DNA from: Pseudaquabacterium terrae
Lineage (GTDB): Bacteria > Pseudomonadota > Gammaproteobacteria > Burkholderiales > Burkholderiaceae_C
Direction: 5' to 3'
Assembly: GCF_013266755.1 (NCBI RefSeq)
Contig: NZ_JABRWJ010000003.1
Location: 1 to 64,000 of the forward strand
Length of the DNA stretch: 64,000 nt
The notes beneath the pieces are model-generated. The model had not been told where the DNA came from, made no database searches, and was given only the letters and a program-made list of their open reading frames with translations. The stretch's first letter is position 1. Every line of letters starts with the position of its first letter. Positions 17,633 through 29,114 of this stretch are shown in pieces. A program made the position numbers and the translations under genes.

Positions 17633-18835
17633 ATGAGCCCCCTGATGAGCACCCGCCGCGGCCTGCTGGCCGCCGCCGCGTTGACAAGCCTCGCGCCGCT
17701 GTCGCTCGCTTTGGCCGGCAGCGGCCGCCCCGACGGTCCGCGCCTGGTGCTGGTGATCCTGCGCGGCGGGCTCGACGGCCTGTCGGCGGTGCCGGTGCCG
17801 GGCGACCCGGCGTTTGCCGCGGCGCGCGGCGCGCTGGCCCAGTTCGCCGAGGCCCCGCGGCCGCTCGACGGTCCGTTCGCGCTGCATCCGGCGCTCGAGC
17901 AGCTGCACGCGATGTACCAGCGGCGCGAGCTGGCCGTCGTGCATGCCACCGGGCTGCCGTACAAGGAGCGCTCGCACTTCGAGGCGCAGCAGCTGCTCGA
18001 ATCCGGTGGCCAGCGGCCTTACGAGTTATCAAGCGGCTGGCTCGGCCGCGCGCTCGGCGCCGCGCCGGGTGCCAAGGGGCTGGCCTTGCAGACCGCCGTG
18101 CCGCTGGTGCTGCGGGGTCCCGCCGCCGTCGACAGCTGGGCGCCGTCGGCCCTGCCCGACCCGTCGCCCGACCTGCTGCAGCGGCTGGCACGGCTGTACG
18201 AATCCGACCCGGCACTGGCCCAGGCGCTCGAACGGGCGCGCGCGCTGCGCGCCGATCATCCGGACATGGCGAGCTCACCGATGGCCGGGCCCGCCGGCGC
18301 GCGGCCGCAGCAGCAGAACGGCGTGCTGCTGGCGCAGCGCGCCGCTGAGTTCCTCGCCCGCGCCGATGGCCCGCAAGCGGCGGTGCTCGAGCTCGGCGGC
18401 TGGGACACGCATGCGAACCAGGCGGCGGCGCAGGGGCCGCTGGACGCGAACCTGCGGCGGCTGGATGCGATGCTCGCGGCGTTGCGCGAAGGACTGGCGG
18501 CGACACCGGGGCTCTGGCAGCGCAGCGTCGTGCTGGTGGTGACCGAATTCGGTCGTGAGGTTGCCAGCAACGGCACCCAGGGCACCGACCACGGCAGCGG
18601 CGGCGCGGCCTTCGTGCTCGGCGGCGGTGTGCGCGGCGGCCGGGTGCTCGCCGACTGGCCGGGCCTCGCGACCCAGGAGCGCTTCGAAGGCCGCGACCTG
18701 CGCATCACGACCGACCTGCGGGCGCTGCTGAGGACGGTGCTGCACGAGCATCTGCGCACGCCGGCGGCCGCACTGGACAGGGAGGTCCTGCCCGGGACGC
18801 GTGGGCTGGCCAGCCTGCCGCTGTGGCGGGCTTGA
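17633..18835 (+). CDS. DUF1501 family protein, likely exported
   Basis: 400 residues. The N-terminus STRRGLLAAAALTSLAP is a Tat-like signal with paired arginines. LVLVILRGGLDGLSAV is the DUF1501 signature and resembles the metal site of alkaline-phosphatase-fold enzymes; later blocks are ELGGWDTHANQ and VVTEFGREVASNGTQGTDHG, which carry the conserved aspartate and histidines of the family. It forms an operon with the DUF1800 gene upstream. A sulfatase- or phosphatase-like hydrolase is plausible but the substrate is unknown. Confidence 0.92.
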   Translation: MSPLMSTRRGLLAAAALTSLAPLSLALAGSGRPDGPRLVLVILRGGLDGLSAVPVPGDPAFAAARGALAQFAEAPRPLDGPFALHPALEQLHAMYQRRELAVVHATGLPYKERSHFEAQQLLESGGQRPYELSSGWLGRALGAAPGAKGLALQTAVPLVLRGPAAVDSWAPSALPDPSPDLLQRLARLYESDPALAQALERARALRADHPDMASSPMAGPAGARPQQQNGVLLAQRAAEFLARADGPQAAVLELGGWDTHANQAAAQGPLDANLRRLDAMLAALREGLAATPGLWQRSVVLVVTEFGREVASNGTQGTDHGSGGAAFVLGGGVRGGRVLADWPGLATQERFEGRDLRITTDLRALLRTVLHEHLRTPAAALDREVLPGTRGLASLPLWRA

Positions 18836-18933
18836 AGAACGCGCGAGGTCGGCCCGGCGCGGCGCCGGGTTGGCCTGCCCAGGTGTAGCGTGACGCAGGC
18901 AGACAGGACATAGGTCGGGTTAGCCTCGCGCCC

Positions 18934-20178
18934 ATGGACTCTCTGACCAATGCCGCGGCGCGAGCGCTCGCCGCCGGCGATGCGCTGGGCGCGCTCAAGC
19001 GGATCGCGCTGCGCGACGATGCGCCGGCCCTGGCCTTGCGCGGCATCGCGATGGCGCAGCTCGGCGAGCATGCGCGCGCGCGGGAGCTGCTGCGTCGCGC
19101 CGCGCGCGGCTTTGGACCGCACGAGGCGCTGGCGCGGGCGCGTTGCGTCGTCGCGCAGGCCGAGGTGGCGCTGGCGATGCGCGATTTCGGCGGCGGGTCG
19201 CGCGTGCTGCTCGCCGCGGCGGCGACGCTCGAGGCGCATGCCGATCGCGCCAACGCGACGCAGGCGCGGCTGATCGCGGCGCGGCGGCTGGTGCTGCTGG
19301 GCCGGCTGGCCGACGCCGGCACCGCGCTGGCGCAGATCGACGCGCGAGGGCTGCCGCCGGCGCTCGCCGCGGTGGCCGAGCTGGCCGCTGCCGAGCTGGC
19401 GCTGCGCGCGCTGTGCGTGGACGCGACGCCCGCCGCGCTCGCGCGGGCGCAGGTCGCGCTCGCGCGGGCACACGACGCGGCCGCCCGCGCACGCGTGCCG
19501 GCGCTGCAGGCCGAAGTGGCCGAAGCGTGCGCCGCGCTCGATCGGCCCGCCGCGCGGCGCCGCGTCGCCGGGCTCGAGCAGTTGCTGCGGCTCGACGAAG
19601 TCGCCGCCGTGCTCGATGCCGATGCGCTGGTGGTCGATGCCTGCCGGCGCAGCCTGCGCGCCGGTGCCGCACGGCAATCGCTGGCCCGGCGTCCGCTGCT
19701 GTTCGCGCTGGCGCAGGCGCTGGCCGAAGGCTGGCCCGGCGACGTCGATCGCAACGCGCTGATCGCCTCGGCCTTTCGCATGCAGCGGCCCGACGAGACG
19801 CACCGCGCGCGGCTGCGCGTCGAGATCGGCCGCCTGCGCGCGCTGCTGGCGCCGCTGGCACGCATCGACGCCACCGCGCGCGGCTTCGCGCTGCGCCCGC
19901 ACGACCCCACGCGCGATGTCGTCGTGCTGGTACCGCCGATCGACGGCGAGACGGCCTCGCTGCTTGCGCTGCTGGCTGACGGCGCGGCGTGGTCGACATC
20001 GGCGCTGGCGGTCGCGCTGGGGGCGAGCCAGCGCACGGTGCAGCGTGCGCTGGTCGAGCTCGAAGCCGCAGGCCGCGTGCGCGCCATCGGCCGCGCGCGC
20101 GCGCAGCGCTGGCTCGCGCCGCCGCTGGCCGGATTCACGACGATCTTGTTACTCCCCGCTGCGCTGCCGCCTGCGTAG
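18934..20178 (+). CDS. putative helix-turn-helix regulator with helical repeat domain
   Basis: 414 residues, extremely rich in Ala and Arg. Residues 1-225 are TPR-like helical repeats. Residues 235-325 (LFALAQALAEGWPGDVDRNAL ending RLRVEIGRLRALLAP) look like a winged-helix domain of the OmpR/SARP sort. Residues 350-405 are a second helix-turn-helix (WSTSALAVALGASQRTVQRALVELEAAGRVRAIG). The last half is therefore probably DNA-binding and the first half sensory. It starts a same-strand cluster with a propeller protein, DUF899 and a membrane protein, so it may control them. The identification rests on fold-like patterns only. Confidence 0.6.
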   Translation: MDSLTNAAARALAAGDALGALKRIALRDDAPALALRGIAMAQLGEHARARELLRRAARGFGPHEALARARCVVAQAEVALAMRDFGGGSRVLLAAAATLEAHADRANATQARLIAARRLVLLGRLADAGTALAQIDARGLPPALAAVAELAAAELALRALCVDATPAALARAQVALARAHDAAARARVPALQAEVAEACAALDRPAARRRVAGLEQLLRLDEVAAVLDADALVVDACRRSLRAGAARQSLARRPLLFALAQALAEGWPGDVDRNALIASAFRMQRPDETHRARLRVEIGRLRALLAPLARIDATARGFALRPHDPTRDVVVLVPPIDGETASLLALLADGAAWSTSALAVALGASQRTVQRALVELEAAGRVRAIGRARAQRWLAPPLAGFTTILLLPAALPPA

Positions 20179-20225
20179 AGTGACCTCACCGCGCCGATGT
20201 GACGGCGCCTTCGAGGAACCCCGCC

Positions 20226-20903
20226 ATGACCAGCACCTTGAACAAGAACGCAGCACCCCCTTCGGCGCAACCCGCCGAGATCGTGCGCGAATACGGCCCC
20301 TTCCCGGGCGCCGAGCGCATCAACGGCGTCACGCACGACGGCCGCCGCGTCTGGGCCGCCACCGGCACCAAGCTGATCGCGATCGATCCCGCCAGCGGCG
20401 AGCCGGTCGACTCGCTGGCCTGCGCCTGCGACGCCGGCACCGCCTTCGACGGCCGGTTCCTGTACCAGATCGCCGAGTCGCGCATCGACAAGATCGACCC
20501 GGTCAGCGCACGGGTGGTCGCATCGATCCCGACGCCCGGCGGCGGCAGCGCCTCCGGCCTGACGTGGGCCGAGGGCAGCCTGTGGGTCGGCCAGTACCGC
20601 GACCGCCGCATCCATCGCATCGATCCGCAGACCGGCGCGGTCATGCGCACGGTCGAGTTGAACAGCTTCGTCACCGGCGTGACCTGGATCGACGGCGAGC
20701 TGTGGCACGGCACCTGGGACGGCGACGACAGCGAGCTGCGCCGCGTCGATCCGCACGACGGCGCCGTGCTCGAGCGCCTGCAGATGCCCGCCGGCACCGG
20801 CGTCAGCGGGCTGGAGTCCGACGGCGCCGCGCTGCTGTACTGCGGCGGCGGCACGAGCGGCAAGGTCCGCGCCGTGCGGCGCCCGCAGCGCACGCGCCCC
20901 TGA
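20226..20903 (+). CDS. beta-propeller protein, glutaminyl-cyclase/Vgb-like fold
   Basis: 225 residues from ATG 20226, preceded by GAGGAA; the frame is open to 20199. Four to five propeller blades are evident from repeats of the type LIAIDPASGEPVDSL, IDKIDPVSARVVASI, IHRIDPQTGAVMRTV and LRRVDPHDGAVLERL. There is no signal peptide, so it is cytoplasmic. The spacing of blades resembles SMP-30/NHL and glutamine-cyclotransferase-like propellers, but no catalytic residue can be assigned. It is followed by a DUF899 gene, and this pairing may indicate a shared small-molecule or redox function. Confidence 0.7.
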   Translation: MTSTLNKNAAPPSAQPAEIVREYGPFPGAERINGVTHDGRRVWAATGTKLIAIDPASGEPVDSLACACDAGTAFDGRFLYQIAESRIDKIDPVSARVVASIPTPGGGSASGLTWAEGSLWVGQYRDRRIHRIDPQTGAVMRTVELNSFVTGVTWIDGELWHGTWDGDDSELRRVDPHDGAVLERLQMPAGTGVSGLESDGAALLYCGGGTSGKVRAVRRPQRTRP

Positions 20904-21025
20904 GCATCCACCCCTAGGCCGCCAAGTCAGCGGCCACGCGCGACGGCCGCTCGCCGAAAGCGGGCGGCCTGGCCGCGGCATTGCCCACCACCCCCGAACG
21001 GCTCGATGAGCCCAGGAGAAATTCG

Positions 21026-21838
21026 ATGAGCACCCCGATTGCAGACCACCCCACCGCAGCGCACCCGGTCGTCTCGCGCGACCACTGGCTGGCCGAGCGC
21101 AAGGCGCTGCTGGCAAGCGAGAAGGCCTTGACGCGGCAGCGCGACGAGCTCGCGCGCCAGCGCCGTGCACTGCCGTGGGTGCGGCTGGACAAGGACTACG
21201 TCTTCGACACGCCCGACGGTCCGCGCACGCTGGCCGAGCTGTTCGGCGGCCAGCGCCAGCTCGTCGTGCAGCACTTCATGTTCGGCCCCGGCTGGGAGGC
21301 CGGCTGCGCGAGCTGCTCGTTCATGGCCGACCACATCGACGGCGCGCTGCCGCACCTGGCGCAGCGCGACCTGGCGCTGGCGGTGGTTTCGCGCGCGCCG
21401 CTGGCCGAGATCGAGCGCTTCCGCCGGCGCATGGGCTGGCGCTTCCCGTGGGTGTCGTCGTTCGGCAACCACTTCAACCGCGATTTCGGCGTCAGCTTCA
21501 CGCCGGACGAACGCGCGCTGGGCCCGGTGCTCTACAACTACGCGCTGCAGCCGTTCCCGGTCGACGAGGCGCCCGGCATCAGTGCGTTCTACAAGGACGA
21601 TGCAGGCACCGTGTTCCACACCTACTCGACCTACGGCCGCGGCGTCGAGCTGATGATGGGCGCGTACGAGCTGCTCGACATCGCGCCCAAGGGCCGCGAC
21701 GAGGACGGCTTGAGCCACACCATGGCGTGGGTGCGGCATCACGACCGCTATGAGCCGGCGCTGCGCGAGCAGGCCGCGCCGGCCAGGCACGAACGCGCCG
21801 CGCCGGCCGACGGTGCGTGCTGCAGCGAGCACGCCTGA
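21026..21838 (+). CDS. DUF899 family thioredoxin-like protein
   Basis: 270 residues from ATG 21026 with AGGAG at 21014-21018. It matches DUF899: SRDHWLAERKALLASEK, then LPWVRLDKDYVFDTPDG, then FMFGPGWEAGCASCSFMADH with a CxxC, and VVSRAPLAEIERFRRRMGW. The family has a thioredoxin fold and an aromatic-rich tail. The C-terminus ends DGACCSEHA, an added paired cysteine. It follows the propeller gene and precedes a membrane protein, suggesting one transcription unit. The biochemical activity of the family is not established. Confidence 0.9.
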   Translation: MSTPIADHPTAAHPVVSRDHWLAERKALLASEKALTRQRDELARQRRALPWVRLDKDYVFDTPDGPRTLAELFGGQRQLVVQHFMFGPGWEAGCASCSFMADHIDGALPHLAQRDLALAVVSRAPLAEIERFRRRMGWRFPWVSSFGNHFNRDFGVSFTPDERALGPVLYNYALQPFPVDEAPGISAFYKDDAGTVFHTYSTYGRGVELMMGAYELLDIAPKGRDEDGLSHTMAWVRHHDRYEPALREQAAPARHERAAPADGACCSEHA

Positions 21839-21856
21839 GTCCCGCGGGGTCACGTG

Positions 21857-22441
21857 ATGGCAGATCTCTGGCCCTGGCTCGCCGTGGCCGCGCTCGGCGC
21901 GCTGCACGGCTTGCACCCGGCCACCGGCTGGGCGCTGGCCGCAGCATGGGGACTGCGCACGCAGGACCCCGCCCAGGCGCTGCGCGCGCTGCTGCCGATC
22001 GCGATCGGCCATGCCAGCTCGATCGGCCTGGTGGCCGGCGTCGTCGCGCTCGGGCTCGCGATCGACCGCGATTGGCTGCAGGCCGTCGCCGCCGGGCTGC
22101 TCGTCGGCGTGGTGATCGTGCACCTCGCGGGCCGGCCGGCACCGCGGCTGCGCGTGCCGAGCGGCCATGCGGGGCTCGCGTTGTGGTCGTTCATGATGGC
22201 CACCGCGCACGGCACCGGGCTGATGCTGGTGCCGGCGCTGGTGCCGCTGTGCCTGGCCGGCACGCCGGCGCGCGAGATCACCGCATCGGGCTCGCTGCTG
22301 CTGGCACTCGCCGCCGTCGGCGTTCATCTGGCGACGATGCTCGTCATCACCGCCGTCGTCGCCAGCGGCGTGTGCCGTGCCTTCAGGTCCTGGCGCGGCC
22401 GCACGCGCCGTTCGGACTCCGCGCGCGCTGGCGCTGCTTAG
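21857..22441 (+). CDS. six-helix membrane protein, NicO/cation-exporter-like
   Basis: 194 residues with about six hydrophobic helices. GALHGLHPATGW near residue 15 and IGHASSIGLV near 50 put His/Gly motifs at the ends of helices, similar to the metal-binding helices of NicO/RcnA-type exporters; MMATAHGTGLML is a third such segment. I take ATG 21857 in preference to the GTG three bases upstream. It is 18 bases after DUF899 and its stop overlaps the stop of the convergent waaA by four bases. Metal transport is a suggestion only. Confidence 0.65.
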   Translation: MADLWPWLAVAALGALHGLHPATGWALAAAWGLRTQDPAQALRALLPIAIGHASSIGLVAGVVALGLAIDRDWLQAVAAGLLVGVVIVHLAGRPAPRLRVPSGHAGLALWSFMMATAHGTGLMLVPALVPLCLAGTPAREITASGSLLLALAAVGVHLATMLVITAVVASGVCRAFRSWRGRTRRSDSARAGAA

Positions 22442-23721
22442 TCCTCGCGCTGCAACGCCAGCACGCGCTGCGCCATCCACTGCGCCGCGCCGCGGTGCGA
22501 GGCGGCGAAGGCGAACGCGCGCTCGACCCAGACGCGGCGCTGCGGATCGGCCGCCAGTTTCAACGCCGCGTCGACTCCGGCGGCCAGATCCGGCACGCGC
22601 AACGCGGCGCCGGCGGCGAGCGACAGCTCGGCCGCCTGCGCGAAATTGAAGGTGTGCGGCCCCATCACCAGCGGGCAACCACAGGCAGCGGCCTCGATCA
22701 GGTTCTGCCCGCCGAGCGGCGCGAAGCTGCCGCCGAGCAGCGCGACATCGGCGCAGGCGTAGTACAGCGGCATCTCGCCCAGGCTGTCGCCGAGCCAGAC
22801 ATCGGCTTGGCGCGCGTCGGCCGGCGGCGTCTCGGTCCACGAGCGGCGCCGTGCCAATGTCAGGCCGGATGCCTGCACCAGCGCCGCCACCTCGTCGAAG
22901 CGCTGCGGATGGCGCGGCACGATGACGAGCAAAGGACGCGGCAACGGCAGCCCGCGCCACAACTCGAGCAGCGGCTTTTCTTCGCCCTCGCGCGTGACGG
23001 CGGCCAGCACCACCGGCCGCGCCAGCGCCTGGCGCCATTGCAGGCCCTGCGCCAGCAGGCGCGGCGGCGGCGTCATGTCGTACTTCAGGTTGCCGCCGAC
23101 CATCACCTGCGGCGCGCCGGCGGCCGACAGGCGCCCGCCGTCGTCGTGCGTCTGCGCCAGCACCAGCGTCAGCCGGCGCGCGGCCGGGTGCATCAGCGCC
23201 GCGAGCCGGCGGCCGCGCCGCGCGCTGCGCTCGGACAGCCGCGCGTTGGCCAGCACCATCGGCACATCCAGGCGCTCGGCCTCGCGCATCAGGCTCGGCC
23301 ACAGCTCGGTTTCCATCAGCACCCCGACACCCGGCCGGAAGTGGCGCAGGAAGCGCCGCGCGGCGCCCGGCATGTCGTAGGGCAGCCAGGCCTGCAGATC
23401 GCCTTCGCGCAGCAGCGCGCGGCCGGCGTGGCGGCCGGTGGCGGTGCCGTGCGTCAGCAGCAGCCGCAGGCCCGGCTGCTGCGCGCGCAGCGCGTCGATC
23501 AAGGGCACGGCGGCCCGCGTCTCGCCGAGCGACACCGCATGCAGCCACAGCGCTCCCGGCGCGACCTGGCCGCGGTAGAGCCCGAGCCGCTCGCTCCAGG
23601 CGCGCCGATACCACGGCTCGCGCGCGCCACGCCGCCACAGCCGCCACAGGTACAGCGGCAAGCCGAGCCGCAACAACAGCGCATACAGCGCGCGCGCGAG
23701 CCGGTGGACCAGGGGGGTCAT
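22438..23721 (-). CDS. waaA: 3-deoxy-D-manno-octulosonic acid transferase
   Basis: Adds Kdo to lipid IV-A at the inner membrane, the first core step of lipopolysaccharide synthesis. About 427 residues from ATG 23721 (MTPLVHRLARALYALLLRL); a TTG at 23757 overlapping the upstream stop is an alternative. A membrane-anchoring first helix is followed by WLHAVSLGETRAAVPL with the catalytic glutamate, then LMETELWPSLM, and in the second GT-B domain GGSFAPLGGQNLIEAAACGCPLV. It lies directly behind the phosphohexomutase gene on the same strand and converges with the membrane protein gene. Confidence 0.94.
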   Translation of the reverse strand: MTPLVHRLARALYALLLRLGLPLYLWRLWRRGAREPWYRRAWSERLGLYRGQVAPGALWLHAVSLGETRAAVPLIDALRAQQPGLRLLLTHGTATGRHAGRALLREGDLQAWLPYDMPGAARRFLRHFRPGVGVLMETELWPSLMREAERLDVPMVLANARLSERSARRGRRLAALMHPAARRLTLVLAQTHDDGGRLSAAGAPQVMVGGNLKYDMTPPPRLLAQGLQWRQALARPVVLAAVTREGEEKPLLELWRGLPLPRPLLVIVPRHPQRFDEVAALVQASGLTLARRRSWTETPPADARQADVWLGDSLGEMPLYYACADVALLGGSFAPLGGQNLIEAAACGCPLVMGPHTFNFAQAAELSLAAGAALRVPDLAAGVDAALKLAADPQRRVWVERAFAFAASHRGAAQWMAQRVLALQRED

Positions 23722-23753
23722 GCCCAGCAGCGCCGGCGCGCGCGCGGTGTCGG

Positions 23754-25145
23754 TCAATGCGCCGCCAGCGCGATCTGCGCGTCGGGCTTCACGGCCCGCA
23801 GCGCGCTCATGAACTCGTGCTCGATGCGCTCGAGCGCCTCGGGCGTGTGGCCCTCGAAGCGCAGCACCAGCACCGGCGTGGTGTTCGACGCGCGCACCAG
23901 GCCGAAGCCGTCGTCATAGTCGACGCGCAGGCCGTCGATCGTGATGATCTCCTTCGCGCCGGGGAACGTCGCCTGCGCCTTCAGCGCCTCGACGACCTGC
24001 GCCGGCTCGCCCTCGGCACAGGGCACGTTCAGCTCGGGCGTGTTGAAGGCGGTGGGCAGGGCGTTGAGCATCGCGCTCGGATCGTCGGTGCGCGACAGGA
24101 TCTCGAGCATGCGCGCCGCGGTGTACATCGCGTCGTCGAAGCCGTACCAGCGGTCGGCGATGAAGATGTGGCCGCTCATTTCGCCGCCTATGGGCGCGCC
24201 GATCTCGGCCAGCTTGGCCTTCATCAGCGAGTGGCCGGTCTTGTACATCAGCGGCACGCCGCCGGCTTCGCGGATCATCGGCGCCAGGCGCGTGCTGCAC
24301 TTGACGTCGTAGAGGATCGTCTCGCCCGGGTGGCGCGACAGCACCTCCTTGGCCAGCAGCATCAGCTGGCGGTCCGGGTAGATGATGGTGCCTTCCTTGG
24401 TGACGATGCCGAGCCGGTCGCCGTCGCCGTCGAAGGCCATGCCGAGCTCGGCCTCGGTGGCATGCACCACCTTGATCAGGTCGTTCAGGTTCTCGGGCTT
24501 GCTCGGATCGGGATGGTGGTTGGGGAAGTCGCCGTCGACGCGCGAGTACAGGTCGATCACCTCGCAGCCGAGCGCACGCAGGATCTGCGGCGCCGAGGCA
24601 CCCGGGATGCCGTTGCCCGAGTCGACGACGATCTTCATCGGCCGCGCGAGCTTCGCGTCGCGGGTGATGCGGTGGCTGTACTCGGCGAAGATGTCCATCG
24701 TCGCGCTGCGGCCGCGGCCGGGCGTGTAGTCCTCGGCCTCGATGCGGCGCTTCAGCGCCTGGATCGCCTCGCCATAGATCGCCTTGCCGGCGAGCACCAT
24801 CTTGAAGCCGTTGTAGTTCTTCGGGTTGTGGCTGCCGGTGACCTGGATGCCGCTGTGGCAGCCATGCTTGCCGCGCGTCGCGGCGACGTAGTAGAGCATC
24901 GGCGTCGTCACGGCCCCGATGTCGACGACATCGAGCCCGGTCGACGTGAGCCCGCGGATCAGCGCGGCGACGAGACCCGGGCCGGAAATGCGCCCGTCGC
25001 GGCCGACGACCACCGCCTTCTCGCCGGCGGCGACCGCCTCGCTGCCGAAGGCGCGGCCCAGGTGCTCGGCGAATGTCTCGTCGATGCCCTGCCCGACGAT
25101 GCCGCGGATGTCATAGGCCTTGAAGGCCGAGGCTTGTACCTGCAT
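23754..25145 (-). CDS. algC: phosphomannomutase/phosphoglucomutase
   Basis: Interconverts hexose 1- and 6-phosphates for polysaccharide and LPS precursors. 463 residues with all alpha-D-phosphohexomutase boxes: KAYDIRG at 9-15, the phosphoserine loop TGSHNP with Ser105, the metal loop DGDGDR (239-244), a sugar loop GGEMSGH, and the C-terminal phosphate-binding RASNTTP. Length and order match AlgC/ManB-type enzymes rather than GlmM, which has a different sugar loop. The next gene downstream, waaA, also serves envelope glycan synthesis. Confidence 0.93.
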   Translation of the reverse strand: MQVQASAFKAYDIRGIVGQGIDETFAEHLGRAFGSEAVAAGEKAVVVGRDGRISGPGLVAALIRGLTSTGLDVVDIGAVTTPMLYYVAATRGKHGCHSGIQVTGSHNPKNYNGFKMVLAGKAIYGEAIQALKRRIEAEDYTPGRGRSATMDIFAEYSHRITRDAKLARPMKIVVDSGNGIPGASAPQILRALGCEVIDLYSRVDGDFPNHHPDPSKPENLNDLIKVVHATEAELGMAFDGDGDRLGIVTKEGTIIYPDRQLMLLAKEVLSRHPGETILYDVKCSTRLAPMIREAGGVPLMYKTGHSLMKAKLAEIGAPIGGEMSGHIFIADRWYGFDDAMYTAARMLEILSRTDDPSAMLNALPTAFNTPELNVPCAEGEPAQVVEALKAQATFPGAKEIITIDGLRVDYDDGFGLVRASNTTPVLVLRFEGHTPEALERIEHEFMSALRAVKPDAQIALAAH

Positions 25146-25262
25146 GGGATCCCCGTATCTGGAGTGGGCGCGATTCTAAGGACGGACGCTGGCCTGCCGG
25201 GCGCCACAGGGACAGGTCCGAAAACGGCTAGTGCGGACCGCCCCGGCGCCTACCATCGCGCC

Positions 25263-26717
25263 ATGACCCTGCATGACGACGCTGCCTACCGCGCGCTGAC
25301 GACGCACGATGCCCGCTTCGACGGGCGGCTCTTCGTCGGCGTGACGTCGACCGGCATCTACTGCCGCCCGGTGTGCCGCGTGCGCACGCCGCGGCGCGAG
25401 AACTGCCGCTTCTTCCCGAACGCGGCGCAGGCCGAGTCGAACGGCTTCCGGCCCTGCCTGCGCTGCCGGCCCGAGCTGGCGCCGGGGCTGTCGCTGACCG
25501 ATTCGTCGCAGGTGCTGGCGCAGCAGGCGGCGCTGATGCTCGAAAGCGCGGCGCACGAAGGGCTGGACCCGCCGCTGCCCGCGGTCGCCGCGCGGCTGGG
25601 CGTCACGGACCGCCATCTGCGCCGCATCTTTGCGCAGGCCCATGGCGTGACGCCGATCGACTACCTGACGACGCAACGGCTGCTGCTGGCCAAGCGGCTG
25701 CTGACCGACACCGTCCTGCCCGTGACGCAGGTCGCACTGGCCAGCGGCTTCGCGAGCCTGCGCCGCTTCAATGCCGCGTTCGTCGAGCGCTATCGCATGA
25801 GCCCGAGCGCGCTGCGGCGCGACCGCGGCGAAGCGGCGCCCCCACCGGCACCGGCCGGCCCGACGAGCCTGCGCCTGGCCTACCGGCCGCCCTACGACAT
25901 CGATGGCGTGGTGCGCTTCTTCGCCAACCGCGCGATTGCCGGCGTCGAAGCGGTCGACGGGCTCGCGCTGCGGCGCACGCTGGCGGTCGAGCATCGCGCT
26001 CAGGCACTCACCGGCTGGGTCGAGGCGCGCTTCGTGCCGGCACGGCACGAAGTGCAGCTGGTCATTGCGCCGGCGCTGCTGCCGGCGCTCGGCGCCGTCG
26101 TGCAGCGCATGCGGCAGTGCCTGGACCTGGATGCCGATCCGGCGCAGATCGATCCGGTGCTCGCCGCCGTGCCGGGCGCACTGCGCGAAGGCATTCGACT
26201 GCCCGGTGCGGCCGACGCCTTCGAGAGCGCGGTGCGCGTGATCCTCGGCCAGCAGGTGACGGTGGCCGCGGCGCGCACGCTGACGCGGCGGCTGGTCGAG
26301 CGCTTCGGGATGCCGGTCGAGACGCCGTTCGCCGGGCTCGACCGCCTGTTCCCGTCGGCGCGCATCGTCGCCGAAGCCGACCCGGAAGTGATCGGCAAGC
26401 TCGGCATCGTGCGCCAGCGCGTGCGCGCCTTGCAGGCGCTGGCCGCGGCCGTCGCCGAGGGCCGGATCGAACTGCACCGCGCGGCGCCGCTGCAGCCGAC
26501 GCTGGAAGCGCTGCAGGCGCTGCCCGGCATCGGCGACTGGAGCGCCCAGCTGATCGCGATGCGCGCGCTGGCCTGGCCCGATGCCTGGCCGGCGACCGAC
26601 ATCGGCATCCTGAATGCGCTTGGCACCCGCGATGCGCGGCTCGCGGCGCAACAGTCCGAGGCCTGGCGGCCGTGGCGGGCCTACGCGGTGATGAAACTGT
26701 GGCTGAACCTGGAGTGA
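25263..26717 (+). CDS. alkA: DNA-3-methyladenine glycosylase II with Ada-like and AraC domains
   Basis: 484 residues with four parts. Residues 10-75 are an Ada-type zinc domain (C34, C38, C65, C68). Residues 85-185 are an AraC helix-turn-helix pair (VAARLGVTDRHLRRIF; VALASGFASLRRFNAAF). AlkA_N follows, then an HhH-GPD glycosylase domain with LPGIGDWSAQLIAMRAL and the catalytic Asp in ATDIG. The protein could both sense alkylation and excise alkylated bases. This Ada/AlkA fusion is common in beta- and gamma-proteobacteria. The ogt gene follows four bases later, forming an alkylation-repair operon. Confidence 0.95.
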   Translation: MTLHDDAAYRALTTHDARFDGRLFVGVTSTGIYCRPVCRVRTPRRENCRFFPNAAQAESNGFRPCLRCRPELAPGLSLTDSSQVLAQQAALMLESAAHEGLDPPLPAVAARLGVTDRHLRRIFAQAHGVTPIDYLTTQRLLLAKRLLTDTVLPVTQVALASGFASLRRFNAAFVERYRMSPSALRRDRGEAAPPPAPAGPTSLRLAYRPPYDIDGVVRFFANRAIAGVEAVDGLALRRTLAVEHRAQALTGWVEARFVPARHEVQLVIAPALLPALGAVVQRMRQCLDLDADPAQIDPVLAAVPGALREGIRLPGAADAFESAVRVILGQQVTVAAARTLTRRLVERFGMPVETPFAGLDRLFPSARIVAEADPEVIGKLGIVRQRVRALQALAAAVAEGRIELHRAAPLQPTLEALQALPGIGDWSAQLIAMRALAWPDAWPATDIGILNALGTRDARLAAQQSEAWRPWRAYAVMKLWLNLE

Positions 26718-26721
26718 CCCG

Positions 26722-28999
<2,278 letters not shown>

Positions 29000-29012
29000 C
29001 CGTCACCCGAGC

Positions 29013-29052
29013 GCCGCATTCGGTTTCCGGCTCGCCGAATTCCGAATGCGGC
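29013..29052. repeat. 11-bp inverted repeat after argG
   Basis: GCCGCATTCGG (29013-29023) and CCGAATGCGGC (29042-29052) are perfect arms around an 18-base loop, 13 bases past the argG stop. There is no T run, so it may act as an RNA 3' stabiliser or a rho-dependent end rather than an intrinsic terminator. Confidence 0.5.
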
Positions 29053-29114
29053 AGGACCGGGCGGTGCTCGCCCGGCACGCTGGCGTCTCGTTGCCACTCC
29101 GCTCACGAGACCCC

